This document shows positions 1 to 11,450 of a DNA stretch of 64,000 bases, piece by piece; positions within the stretch are counted from its first letter, which is position 1, and each line of letters starts with the position of its first letter. A program made the translations under genes and the position numbers. A model generated the notes under the pieces. That model worked only from the letters and a program-made list of their open reading frames with translations, was not told the origin of the DNA and did not search any database. Source of the DNA: Welwitschia mirabilis (lineage: Eukaryota; Gnetophyta; Gnetopsida; Welwitschiales); the NCBI GenBank assembly GCA_051453625.1, contig JBOZIK010000001.1:179264555-179328554 (forward strand). Direction: 5' to 3'.

Positions 1-1207
1 ACAAACTAAGAATGCAATGTCAATAATTCAAGATGTATTTTTAATAATCCAAGTGCATTCTAAAATATGTTCCAATAATGATTTCAATTTATCTAGTTCC
101 AAGCATTTAGAGGAGTTCCATTTTCTTCATTTACTCTTTCTAGATAATTTATAGTAATTCACATGCATAATATCTAGAGGGGGACTCATCTACTTTTCTT
201 TACTTTCTAAAGGTACTTTTATTGTAATCTAACACATCCTAGTGACCTCATCTACTCCATTTACTCTCTAGAGGGAAATTTTGGGCAAATCAGAATATAA
301 CAATATAAGTCACCAATGTTACTAGCTTAAACATTATAGGGGATGTCAAGATAGAGAAATCTTAAACCAAACATAGCATTTGAATTAAATATAGAATTTA
401 CAAGATTTCCATAGTATATGCAATAAACAAGCTTTCAAGGAATGCAAAACATAATAATAAAAAAAATTTAAGAAATAGACAAGAAAGTTCAAGAATAAAT
501 GAGATCCATAAACCATTCAAGGTTGAAATGAAAAATCATAAAACCATACAAGAATTGAATGAAGGCCATAAATCATATCCAAACAAACACAAAGATTCGA
601 ATGCTTTGAATGTTCCAAGCTCTAAGGTTCCAAGGATTTATTTAAGCTCTAAGATTAATATAGCAATATTCGATAGGTTGAACTTTCTTGAGATAGAAAT
701 ATGAGAAGAAAAATGTCCTATTTATTATAAAAGTATAGAATGATGAAAATATACCATAAGCGAGTGATAGAGGTGGTGGAAATGCTATGGTGGAAGTGAT
801 GAATGGGGAGGAAGTGGTAGAAATAGTGAAAGTGGTGTATGTAAGTGGTGGGAGGCATGGAAGTGGGAGAAGGCATTGAAACTTTGTAACCCTTTATCAG
901 GCCCCTAGGCATTTTAATATCATAATAAAAATAACAATGCTCCACAAGTAAAGTAAAATAATTCTCATAGCTAGTAATTTCCAAAACCAAATAATAACTA
1001 TTTCCATAAATAAATAAATTAGCCATAAAAATTAAATCACTAAAATTTTCAATGACGCAATATTTAAAAACACAAAGAATTATGATATAAAGTTTTCTTA
1101 ATAAAAACTACACCACTAAGAAAATTAAAATAAATACATACATAAATTAAACTATCTTATGACATTAAGAATTACATAAAAATTTCTCAAACTTAAAGTT
1201 TTGGACA
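1..1207 (-). mobile_element. Ty3/gypsy LTR, copy 1 (partial)
   Basis: On the minus strand an LTR-like end (TGTCCAAAAC) starts at 1207, directly after a purine-rich tract (1208-1231, AAGGGGTAGAGAAATATCA), the usual place of a polypurine tract. A TATA-like stretch (TTTATAATAAATAGG on the minus strand) lies near 718-733, as expected for an LTR promoter. A minus-strand frame at 718-1026, rich in His, Tyr and Pro, lies inside the LTR just upstream of this TATA box. It recurs in copy 2 but resembles no protein I know and is probably not a gene. The other LTR end is outside the window. Assignment rests on architecture and on homology to 1332-2354. Confidence 0.5.
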
Positions 1208-1331
1208 TGATATTTCTCTACCCCTTAAGAGNNNNNNNNNNNNNNNNNNNNNNNNNNNNNNNNNNNNNNNNNNNNNNNNNNNNNNNNNNNNNNNNNNNNN
1301 NNNNNNNNNNNNNNNNNNNNNNNNNNNNNNN

Positions 1332-2354
1332 CTCATCTGCTTCCCTTTACTCTATAAAGGTAATTTTATTGTAATCCAACATATCTAGAGAGGCCTCATC
1401 TACTTCCTTTACTCTCTAGAGGAAGTTTTGGATAAATTAGAATATAATAATACAAGTTAATAATGTTACTAGCTCAAACATTATAGGGAGGGTTGAGATA
1501 GAGAAATATTAAAAAAAACATGGCATTTGAACTAAATATAGAATTTACAAGCTTTCAATGATATGAAATAAACAAGTTTTTTAAGGAATGCAAAACATAG
1601 TAATGAAAAAAATTTAAGAAATAGAAAATAAAGTTCAAGAATAAAATGATGTCCATAAACCATTCAAGGTTGAAATGAAAAATCATGAAACCATACAAGA
1701 ATTGAATGAAGGCCATAAATCATGCCCAAACAAACATAAATATTTGAAGGCTTTGAATGTTCCAAGCTCTAAGATTCCGAGGATTTATTCAAGCTTCAAG
1801 ATTAATATGACAAGATTCAATAGTTTGAACTTTCTTGAGATAGAAATATGAGAAGAAAAATGTCTTATTTATTATAAAAGTATAAGATGATAAAAAGATA
1901 TCATAAGGGAGTGATAGAGGTGGAGGAAGTACTATGGTAAAAGTGATGAAGGTGGAGGAAGTGGTAGAAGTAGTGAAAGTGGTGTATGTAAGTGCAAGGA
2001 GGGGTGGAAGTGGGGGAAGGCATGGAAATTCTATAACCCTTTGTCAGGCCACTGGGCATTTCAATATCATAATAAAAATAGCAATGCTTCATAGGTAAAT
2101 TAAAATAATTCTCATAGCTAGTAATTTCTAGAACCACATAATAACTATTTCCATAAATAAATAAATTGGCCATGAAAATTAAATCACTAAAATTTTCAAT
2201 AAGGAATATTCAAAAATACAAAGAATTATGATATTAAGTTTTCTCAATAAAAATTAAACCACTACTAAAATTAAAATAAATACATACATAAATTAAACTA
2301 GCTTATGACATTATGAATTATATAAAAATTTCTCAAACCTTAAAGTTTTGAACA
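1332..2354 (-). mobile_element. Ty3/gypsy LTR, copy 2 (partial)
   Basis: This is a second copy of the LTR, homologous to about 185-1207 with scattered differences and cut on the left by the gap. The minus-strand start (TGTTCAAAAC) is at 2354, next to a degenerate polypurine tract. The TATA-like stretch recurs near 1863-1880 and the His/Pro-rich frame at 1901-2173. Because it follows a 100-N gap it may be an alternative version of copy 1 and not a second LTR. Confidence 0.5.
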
Positions 2355-3193
2355 TGATATTTCTATATTCCTTAAAAAGTTTCATCCTTAAAACTTGAAT
2401 AAGAAAACTTAATCCTTTACTACAAATACATCTAATTCATATTTTCAAGTAGTTTCTACTTTTATCTCTCTAATTGTTGTACTAAAGTTTAATTTATCTT
2501 TTTACAACACCATATATGTTATCGGATAAGTTAGAATGTTGTCTAAATGTTGGCTAGTTAATCTCATGATAGCACTAATCATCTCTTATGTTTGGAATGC
2601 TTAAGCCTTTTAAAATTCTATTCTTCCTCTATGCTTCACTTTGACTTCATGATGTATATGTGTATCAATTACCAAACTCTCTTCTACACATCAACTTTTA
2701 ACCTTCCTCATTTGTGAACTTGTATATCTTTCATGAAAAGTTAGGTAAGGATTAAATGATTGCTTTTGCTAAGAACATAGTTGAGCATACTTACAAATGG
2801 TTGAAAATCATTCAATTTCATAAGCCAAAATATCTCAATTACCTCCTTTCTTTAACCAAACCCAAACAATATTAATAAATCTAAAATAATAACATAACAA
2901 ACTCCCACTCTAAACTATGATAGTCACATCTAAGGATGTTATGTAGAAATTCCTTAAGTATTAATTCATGTAGGTCCCTTTCACTTTATACTTCTTTGTT
3001 ATGTACATTTTTCAATGCTCTTCAATACTACTAACTTTATATTCTAGTTGAGTTTCCACTTTAAAGATTATAATGTACAATATAGCATTCAATGTGTGAT
3101 AAGAAAGAAAACTTACTAACATATTTTTCTACTTTTTGATAAAAACAATAAGATATTTACTAAGAAACTTGAAAAGATTGGATTTTTTTAATT
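2355..3193 (-). mobile_element. Decayed 3' internal end of the Ty3/gypsy element
   Basis: Upstream of the LTR on the minus strand is a motif of the form TTTTAAGGATGAAACTTTTT (about 2376-2396). It resembles the conserved end of pol and polypurine tract region in plant chromoviral Ty3/gypsy elements. Further upstream (about 2990-3070) a decayed peptide with an EYKV...KYKVKG pattern is weakly like a chromodomain. There is no intact reading frame. The segment is cut at 3193 by a 253-N gap. Confidence 0.35.
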
Positions 3194-3446
3194 NNNNNNN
3201 NNNNNNNNNNNNNNNNNNNNNNNNNNNNNNNNNNNNNNNNNNNNNNNNNNNNNNNNNNNNNNNNNNNNNNNNNNNNNNNNNNNNNNNNNNNNNNNNNNNN
3301 NNNNNNNNNNNNNNNNNNNNNNNNNNNNNNNNNNNNNNNNNNNNNNNNNNNNNNNNNNNNNNNNNNNNNNNNNNNNNNNNNNNNNNNNNNNNNNNNNNNN
3401 NNNNNNNNNNNNNNNNNNNNNNNNNNNNNNNNNNNNNNNNNNNNNN

Positions 3447-4124
3447 GTTTTGAGCTAGGGTTCTAAAATTAATGTTTCAATCATTGTCCAAATGGCTCTA
3501 GCAACTAGAGATTACATGGATTTTTAACAAATAAAAAATCAAACTCTATTCTTTTTCTTTAAGAATAAACAAGAAATTAAATTATAGGTAAAATAGTATC
3601 AAAGGGAGCTAAGGATCCTAATGCGAAAGCGTCATATAATGATTAATCATCTATCTTATCTAAGTGGAAATGAAGAAAATTCATAACCATTTAAAATGAA
3701 ATGAATAGAGTTCAGTAGAATGAACTAATAACTCCATGCACATACACATCAAAATAATATAGAGATGTCTTAGAAATAATTAAAAACTTTATATCCTAAT
3801 CTTCCATGTTTGCACTTAGTAATGTAGTAATAAAATACTTAGCATTTTCTAATAGACTGATCCTAATTAAGGAGACTACAATGAGCTACTCATAAGTTAG
3901 GATTTGGTACTTTTCTTAAGCGTTAAAGTATTCACAAATGGATACTAAAAGTATGAACTAAATGTTATCATTTGTATAAAGCATTAAGGAGCATACATCT
4001 TCTTTATATAATATTTATTATCTTGTAGAAGGCCTCCTAAATGTAAGAACTAAATTTTAACAACTAAAAATTTTGAAGATAATATAATAATTATAATCTT
4101 GTAAAAAATTTTCCACAGTCAAAA
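3447..4124. other. No recognisable feature
   Basis: This AT-rich stretch lies between two gaps. I found no long open frame, recognisable peptide, terminal repeat or RNA gene on either strand. Confidence 0.5.
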
Positions 4125-4134
4125 NNNNNNNNNN

Positions 4135-4205
4135 TTATTAAGGTGATTAATCAAGTAAATGCCTTAAAAGGTGATGGTTTTTAAGGTGTTTAATAGGAGA
4201 AATAC
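4135..4205. repeat. CACTA subterminal repeat remnant
   Basis: Directly after a 10-N gap comes a short run of motifs (ATGCCTTAAAAGGTGATGG, TTTTTAAGGTGTTTAATAG). They closely match the subterminal repeats of the CACTA right end at 38715-38946 (for example TTTTTAAGGTGATGCTATTT). No CACTA terminus is visible; it may be lost in the gap. This could be the left end of the outer element or a separate remnant. Confidence 0.5.
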
Positions 4206-4338
4206 TATAAAAGCTAAGTTTACTAAAAAATAAATAGAGCCTTGTGCACACTTGAGGAAAGTATGGCATTATCTTTTACATTATATTCTAGGCAATTTTT
4301 CCATGAAAGGTAGACATGCATAGCTCCTTCATCAGCAC

Positions 4339-4759
4339 TCAGCACCATCTTGCATAATAATTTTCTCTTTTCTCATGATGCATTATAATAGAAAATGTTA
4401 TGATGTTATGGAATCCAAATAGCTTATGTAATAAATCTTCATCTATAGCATCTTCAAGGTTTTTTAACATATAGTTTTGCCTTAAATTTCCATTTTTTTT
4501 TTTTAAGATCTGCATATGCTCTTCTTTCTTCTGTGCTCTTCTTATGAATATCATCTTTGAATAGATCTAAGAGCCATTAAATCTATTTATTATAGCTTGG
4601 ACATCTTCATATCTTTCGAAGTTTACATATCCAAAACATCTTAACATTCCATTTTCATCACTTATTATTGTGACATTAGAAACTTTCCCAACCTCTAAGC
4701 AGATGTTTTGCAGACCTTATTCATCTACACTATAAAATCATTGAACTAAGGTAAGGGTT
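4339..4759 (-). pseudogene. Poly(A)-binding protein fragment (RRM3-linker-RRM4)
   Basis: Read on the minus strand, this stretch encodes parts of a cytoplasmic poly(A)-binding protein. It starts with a degenerate RRM start (NPYLSSNDFIV). Next comes an RRM core with the RNP1-like motif RCFGYVNFE, where the family has [RK]GFGFVNF. The characteristic inter-RRM linker RRAQKKEEHMQILKKK follows, and then the RNP2 and helix of the next RRM (NYMLKNLEDAIDEDLL). The linker and RRM order point to RRM3-RRM4. There are in-frame stops (after VDE and after FNGS) and at least one frameshift near 4740, so it is dead. No intron interrupts the ~420 bp. It lies antisense, about 130 bp from CACTA subterminal sequence, which suggests transposon capture. 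The family assignment is firm; the capture is inference. Confidence 0.8.
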
Positions 4760-5600
4760 TATAATTTATTCCCAGTTATGTCTTAGCTCTCCCAAATTTA
4801 TTGTAATTCCAATATTTATTATATTTGTGAAGTCTTCCTTTCATTTTTTATCCAAATTCTATAAATGTTAAATGAAACTATAATAATTCACGTACAAATT
4901 TGCACACATTATAATGTAAAAAATATAACAATTATCTGTGGCCTTTTTATCTAATTTATAACTATTATCTGACCTTATTTTTCTTCCATGTTATTAGAGC
5001 AAATAATTTACTTTTATTTTAAGTCTTTTCTTCAATAGTAAATTTATGGCTATGTTGAGGTCTCTGTTTTGATGCGATCACTTTATTCCTTATTTAAAAT
5101 TGTATAAGAGTATGCATCTACTAATGGTATACCTAATATTTTTAATCTGCATTGTGTTTAGCATTGGAAACAAAGGAATTATGATATATAAATAATTTTA
5201 TTACAAGGATGATGTAGTGGGAATTAAGCAGTTGTAGCATGAGTAAAACAAACTTGTGATTATAGGGAACATTACATACTATATCGAAGAGCTAAGATAT
5301 TCTATGAGAAATTATAAGAAAATTTTGATACACGATTGCACAGTTACAGGGAATATCAAAGAATAATTGTAGGAAATTGTAAAGAAATGAATATATTGAG
5401 AGGACAAATGTGAAACCTCATCAAAACTCTAAATGTTATCTTCTTGATGATGATGGCTTAGATACCCTAACTTTTATGGCCTCTAATCATTACCCTATCG
5501 CCTTATCTCCATAACTTATAATTCTTCATCACTCTAGAAATACTAAAATATGAAAACTTTCATCATAGAGTTGGATATATTAGATAATTCATTATCCATC
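4760..5600. other. No recognisable feature
   Basis: AT-rich sequence with no long frame or recognised peptide. A CACTCTAGAAATACTA string near 5533 looks a little like a CACTA tip but has no subterminal repeats beside it. Confidence 0.4.
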
Positions 5601-5647
5601 TAAAACTTCATAATTTATTTTCTAGGAAAATAAATTATGAAGTTTTA
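5601..5647. repeat. Perfect 22-bp inverted repeat with 3-nt spacer
   Basis: The left arm (5601-5622, beginning TAAAACTTCATAATTTATTT) and the right arm (5626-5647) are exact reverse complements, separated by TAG. No mismatch is seen in 22 pairs. Flanks do not continue the pairing. It could be the core of a hairpin-forming MITE relic or a recent inverted duplication. No flanking target duplication was found. Confidence 0.9.
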
Positions 5648-6187
5648 AAGAGGACAGATAAATTCATAGCTATGAAGGCTAGAATGCTAGTAAAGGCCAT
5701 TATTAGAAAGGTAGAGTTTAGAAACTACTAAAAAGAATAAAGGAAAATGCACCCTATATTATCTCAATTGAAAATATTAACTCATTTGAAAGATAGAGAT
5801 GACATGTTAATGTTTTGGATGCCACTTTGCCTAGGCCTAGAAGATTTAACAGATAGATGAATGTTAATGTTTCATATGTCCATAGTCAGCAAATCATCTT
5901 AAAGTTCATATAAGTAATAAAATTAAATAAGAACATTTTCCTTAATGTATTGGTCATGAGAAATCCTAGTTTCAATGGAGCAAACCTTGTAAACCTCTTA
6001 AAGAAAGTTGTTATTTTAGTATGAGAAAGAAGAAAATAATCTATTTCACCAAATGAAATTATTAATTTCATAAATAAAATTATGGTAAAGAGGAAGGGCA
6101 TTATCATGACTAATGAAAAAGGTAAAACTTTGGTGGCTTACCATAAACTCAACCATGCTATTTATGCTACCTTGACATCTAAGCATG
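5648..6187. other. Unassigned, weakly coding-like
   Basis: The plus strand around 5960-6180 has a stretch that reads moderately well between stops (for example ...KGKTLVAYHKLNHAIYATL). I do not recognise a family, and there is no second copy to test it against. Confidence 0.2.
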
Positions 6188-8682
6188 ATTTAGACTGAGT
6201 AAGTATGACTTAAATGTGAATAGCTAAAAGGTTTTACTTATTTGATCAGATTGCAAATAGAAGATATGCTAGGCCTTTCTAATAAAGTGGTTTAAAGGAA
6301 TGTTTTAGTAGCATTTGTAGCTTCTTTACTTTTGTTTATTGCCACTTGGTGATTATCTAAAAAAGTTAAGTTATGGGGATATCAAACAATAAGTGCTGAA
6401 TGATCTACTATTTTCAAAAAAGTATAATTGTTAAATTATAAGGCTATAACTAGAGATAATATATGAATCTAAACACTCATACTCTAAAATTTTGATGATT
6501 AAACTTTATATTCTTGAGGCTTAAATTTATAAGATCTTTAAAAATTACATGCTTTTGATTAGTATAAATCACGTTTGATATTGTTATTTTATGAGAGTTG
6601 ATAGTGGATTGTTACTGTATTTTTATTATTGAAGATGGAATGCTAATACTTTGGGTTTTGTATATAATAGTATTGGCCTCTGCTATTTTGTAATTATAAA
6701 TAAACTTGATCTCCATTAAGTGCTACTTAGTGTAAAATGCATTATAGAGAACAAATGATCACATATCTTGTTTCTAAAATCTTTTAGATTGAGAACACTA
6801 CTATCCTATGTTCAAAGTGCTCTTAAACTAGTATGTTCATANNNNNNNNNNNNNNNNNNNNNNNNNNNNNNNNNNNNNNNNNNNNNNNNNNNNNNNNNNN
6901 NNNNNNNNNNNNNNNNNNNNNNNNNNNNNNNNNNNNNNNNNGATCTACTATTTTCAAAAAAGTATAACTATTAAATTATAAGGCCATAACTGGAGCTGAT
7001 ACATGAATCTAGACACTCATGATATAAAAGTTTGATCAATAAACTTTATATTATTAATGCTTTAATTTATAAGATCTTTAAAAATTGCATAATTTTGATT
7101 AGTACAAATCACGTCTAATATTGTTGTTTCATAAGAGGTGATGGTGGATGATTGTTGTGTTTTTATTATTAAATATGGAATTCTAATACTTTGGTTTCTA
7201 TATACAATAGTACTAGCCTCTACTATTTTATAATTATAAATCAAATTGATCTCCATCCAGTGTTACTTAGTGTGGAATGCATTGTAGGAGAACAAATGAT
7301 CATGTATCTTGTTTCTAAAATCTTGTGGATTGAGAACACTACTATCCTATGTTTAAAGTGCTCTTAAACTAGTATGTTTAATAAACTAATCATGGAGAAA
7401 ATACTAGTCTTACATGATCATTTGGAATTTAAGTTAGAGCTGAAATATTCTATTGGTTTCATTATAACATTTTATTTTCATTTGAAGTTATATATATTTT
7501 GGAAGCTACAAAATAAAAATATAATATGCATATTCTTAGTTTTGTCCAACTTTAAGTTATTCTTCCCTTGATTTACATATTCTTTAATTAAATATTATCC
7601 CATTTATTATTTGAATGATGTGTACTTGTACATTAAAAACTTGACAATATATCATANNNNNNNNNNNNNNNNNNNNNNNNNNNNNNNNNNNNNNNNNNNN
7701 NNNNNNNNNNNNNNNNNNNNNNNNNNNNNNNNNNNNNNNNNNNNNNNNNNNNNNNNTTAGACTGAGTAAGTATGACATAAATGTAAATAGCTAAAAGGTT
7801 TTACTTATTTGATCAGATTGCAAATAGAAGAGATGCTAGGCTTTTCTAATAAAGTAGTTTAAAGGAATATTTTATAGCACTTATAGCTTTTTCACTTTTA
7901 TTTCTTGCCAATTAGTGATTATCTAAAAAAGTTAAGTTATGGGGATGTTGAAGTATAAGTGCTGAATGATCTACTTTTTCAAAAAATTATAACTGTTAAA
8001 TTATAAGGCCATAACTAAAGCTAATATATGAATCCAGACACTCATGCTATAAAATTTTGATGATTAAACTTTATATTATTGATGCTTCAATTTATAAGAT
8101 CTTTAAAAATTACATGCTTTTGATTAGTACAAATCATGTCTAACATTGTTATTTCATGAGAGGTAATGGTGGATTGTTGATGTTCTTTTATTATTAAAGA
8201 TGGAATTCTAATATTTTGGGTTTTGTATACAATAGTACTAGCCTCTGCTATTTTGTAATTATAAATAAAATTTATCTCCATCCAGTGTTACTTAGTGTGA
8301 AATGCATTGTAGGAGAACAAATTATCATGTATCTTATTTCTAAAATCTTGTGGATTGAGAACACTACTATCCTATGTTCAAAGTGCTCTTAAACTAGTAT
8401 GTTCATAAAACTAATCATGGAGAAAAGACTAGTCTTCCATGATTATTTGGAGTTTAAGTTAGAGCTAATATATTCTATTAGTTTCATTATAACATTTTAT
8501 TTTCATTTAAAGTTATATAGATGGTGGACGCTACAAAATAAAAATATAATATGCATATTCTTAGTTTTGTCCAACTTTAAGTTATTCTTCCCTTGATTTA
8601 CATATCCTTAAATTAAATAGTATCCCATTTATTATTTGAATGATGTGTACTTGTACATTAAAAACTTAATAATATATCATAT

Positions 8683-9010
8683 GAGGAACTATTAGCACTA
8701 GAAAAACATATGAAAGCATTGATAGAAGGCTTATAAATAATACTATATCATAGTGTCTTAAGATCTTCTTTTGCATCTAATGTGGCTAATAATCCTTTAA
8801 TTCTTAAAGAATATTCTTGGGAAATATATTTGAAGAAGCATATGACATGCTTGATTAAGCTAGAATTGAAAACCTTAAAAATACTAGCTGCATAAAGTAA
8901 TATTTTAGTAAAAGTTGCTAAATGGTTTAAAGAAATATCCCATGAGAATAGGAGTGCATTGTCAAGTTTAACTTCAGGTTAGGAATCCTATGCAAATCTT
9001 TAGACACATT
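8683..9010 (+). pseudogene. Unidentified coding fragment, copy 1
   Basis: About 109 codons in one frame look like genuine protein sequence, interrupted by a few stops: EELLALEKHMKALIEGL, then LYHSVLRSSFASNVANNPL, later KHMTCLIKLELKTLKILAA and VAKWFKEISHENRSALSSL. Stops after EGL, after LAA and after TSG also occur at the same codons in the copy at 11123, so both descend from an already broken ancestor. I do not recognise the family. The segment contains helical, charged stretches and no membrane segment. It may be a captured host-gene exon or part of a transposon protein. Confidence 0.45.
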
Positions 9011-11122
9011 CTTACTAATAGACATTTGCTATTTTATACAGTTTTTGGTTCAAATATCATCTTAACACCTTATGCNNNNNNNNNNTTTTGAAGATATTTG
9101 TTTCACATCAAGTTCTTCATTTCACTTTTTATTTAAGAGTTGCTTCAAAAGCGAGTTTGAATAAGTTAAAAAACTTATTCAATTTAGCATCCTAGACGTT
9201 GCTAACCTTAAAAAATTGTTGAATCATCTTAAAGCTAATACAAATATAGATCAGACAGAAGTATTGATTCAAATGTTTTTAACTTGAGTAATAGGTTTTA
9301 AACCCTATTAACATCTCTTATAACAAATCCAAAATTCTTCCTCACTAAATACTTAGCATACCCTACAATTATAGTGCTCTGACTACACAAACTTATTTGA
9401 GGGAATATCTAAAAAATAACAAATGCATCCTTCATGCTACCACACAGATAATTCATATAAAGAATATACATTGTAAACACAAATAGAAAGATCAAAGCCC
9501 TCTCTAATCATCATTCTATGGATTTTCTATTCTTCAAAATCTCTCACAACTTTGCACAAGTGAAAATTGTAGAGATGGTGGTGAGAAAATCTATATTAAA
9601 CTCATTCATCATTTGTAAAAGTAATAGAGAATTTGCTAGAAAACCATTTTAAACACACTTGGAAAACTATTTTTTCCCATGTATACATCTTATAAAAAAA
9701 AAAAGTGCAAGCACTATTCATTTTCTACATTTTTGCCTAAACATTGTAAGTATCATTTAAAGGAATTTCATCTTCTACTAGTCCTTTTGCATAATATTCC
9801 AATAGCCCCTTTCCACATAACAAATATCATAATCTTTATCTCATTCGATATACTAATACTTGAATGTAAATATCAACTTAAATATCTTTTTCTTGCTTTT
9901 GTTCCTCTTCATCATCCATCTCTTTGACTGATTTTACATACCTTTGAAAATTGATTCCTATTTGTGATTTACCATGGTTTATGTTACTATTTATGTTCCA
10001 TATAAAACAAATTTAGCAAAGGGATTTTTGATATATCACATCTATGCACTTACTCCATTATTTAAAATTGCAAGGAGATTTATTATAAATGCATGTAATA
10101 ATGATGTTTTACATTATACCAAAAAATTTGAAAATCATGATGTAAAATATGACATTATGTGTACTCAATTATCATTTAAAGGAAAAGTAAAAAGTCAATA
10201 TTAGCATGCCCCTATCCCATTGTATGTGTTGTTGTTTATCTCTAACTTATTGTCCTTCATGTCCATGACAATATCCAATATTTACCAAATATACTACAAT
10301 TTGTTGATGACACATATTATTATAAACTTGAATAATGTTAATGTAAATAGGATTAAAAAAAATTGTAGTAAACACTTTATTTTAAGATAAATTCATGATT
10401 TGTGAAGGGTTTAATATTTTAACTATTTCAATTATCTTTTGAATTTTGCTACAAGAGCATCATTACACATAACAAATAATATGATGATTGGTATTGAGTA
10501 GAATGCATCCAATTTTGAAGATATTTGTTTCACATCAAGTTCTTCATTTCACTTTTTATTTAAGAGTTGCTTCAAAAGCGAGTTTGATTTAAACTCATAA
10601 ATTTCACTTTATGTTTTTATGGTATTAAAATGTACAATTCTCAAAAGAGTACTCATTGACTCATGATCCAAAGTAAAACTTAATGGTGCACATGGACCAC
10701 CTTTGACTTGTAAAAATAGGTTAAAAAAGCATTGTTAAAAATAATGGCTACAACTCATTCTAGTTAATCAACTCATAATTTATGAGTTNNNNNNNNNNNN
10801 NNNNNNNNNNNNNNNNNNNNNNNNNNNNNNNNNNNNNNNNNNNNNNNNNNNNNNNNNNNNNNNNNNNNNNNNNNNNNNNNNNNNNNNNGAGTTTAAGTTA
10901 GAGCTAAAATATTCTATTAGTTTCATCATAATATTTTATTTTCATTTCAAATCATATAGATTTTGGAAGATACAAAATAAAAATATAATATGCATATTCT
11001 TAGTTTTGTCCAACTTCAAGTTGTTCTTCCCTTGATTTACATATTCTTAAATTAAATAGTATTCCATTTATTATTCTAATGATGTGTACTTATACATTAA
11101 AAACTTTCCAATATATCACATG

Positions 11123-11450
11123 AGGAACTGTTAGCACTAGAAAAACATATGAAACCATTGATACAATGCTTATAAATGATACTATATCATAGTGTCTTAA
11201 GATCTTTGTTTGCATATGATGTGGCTAATAATAATTTAATTCTTGAAGAAGATCCTTATGAAATAGATTTGGAAAAGCATATGGCATGATTGATTAAGTT
11301 GGAATTGAAAACCTCAAAAATATTAGCTGCATAAAGCAATCTTTTAGTAAAAGTTACTAAATGGCTTAAAGAAATATCCCATGAGAACAGTAGTGCATTG
11401 TTAAGTTTAACTTCAGGTTAGGAATTATATGCAAATCTTTAGGCACATTC
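11123..11450 (+). pseudogene. Unidentified coding fragment, copy 2
   Basis: This is a homologue of 8683-9010 in the same frame. It reads EELLALEKHMKPLIQCL, then LYHSVLRSLFAYDVANNNL, LEEDPYEIDLEKHMA and VTKWLKEISHENSSALLSL. Three stops are at the same positions as in copy 1, plus one private stop after EKHMA. The reading frame is preserved without indels across about 330 bp. That supports a past coding role for this strand and frame. Family unknown. Confidence 0.45.

Noticed and set aside
718-2173. His/Pro-rich protein gene on the minus strand
   Set aside because: The frame lies within an LTR, is driven by low-complexity purine-rich sequence on the other strand, and diverges between copies without sign of constraint.
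5528-5545. CACTA terminus (CACTCTAGAAATACTA)
   Set aside because: There are no subterminal repeats beside it and the match to the family tip is poor after the first bases.
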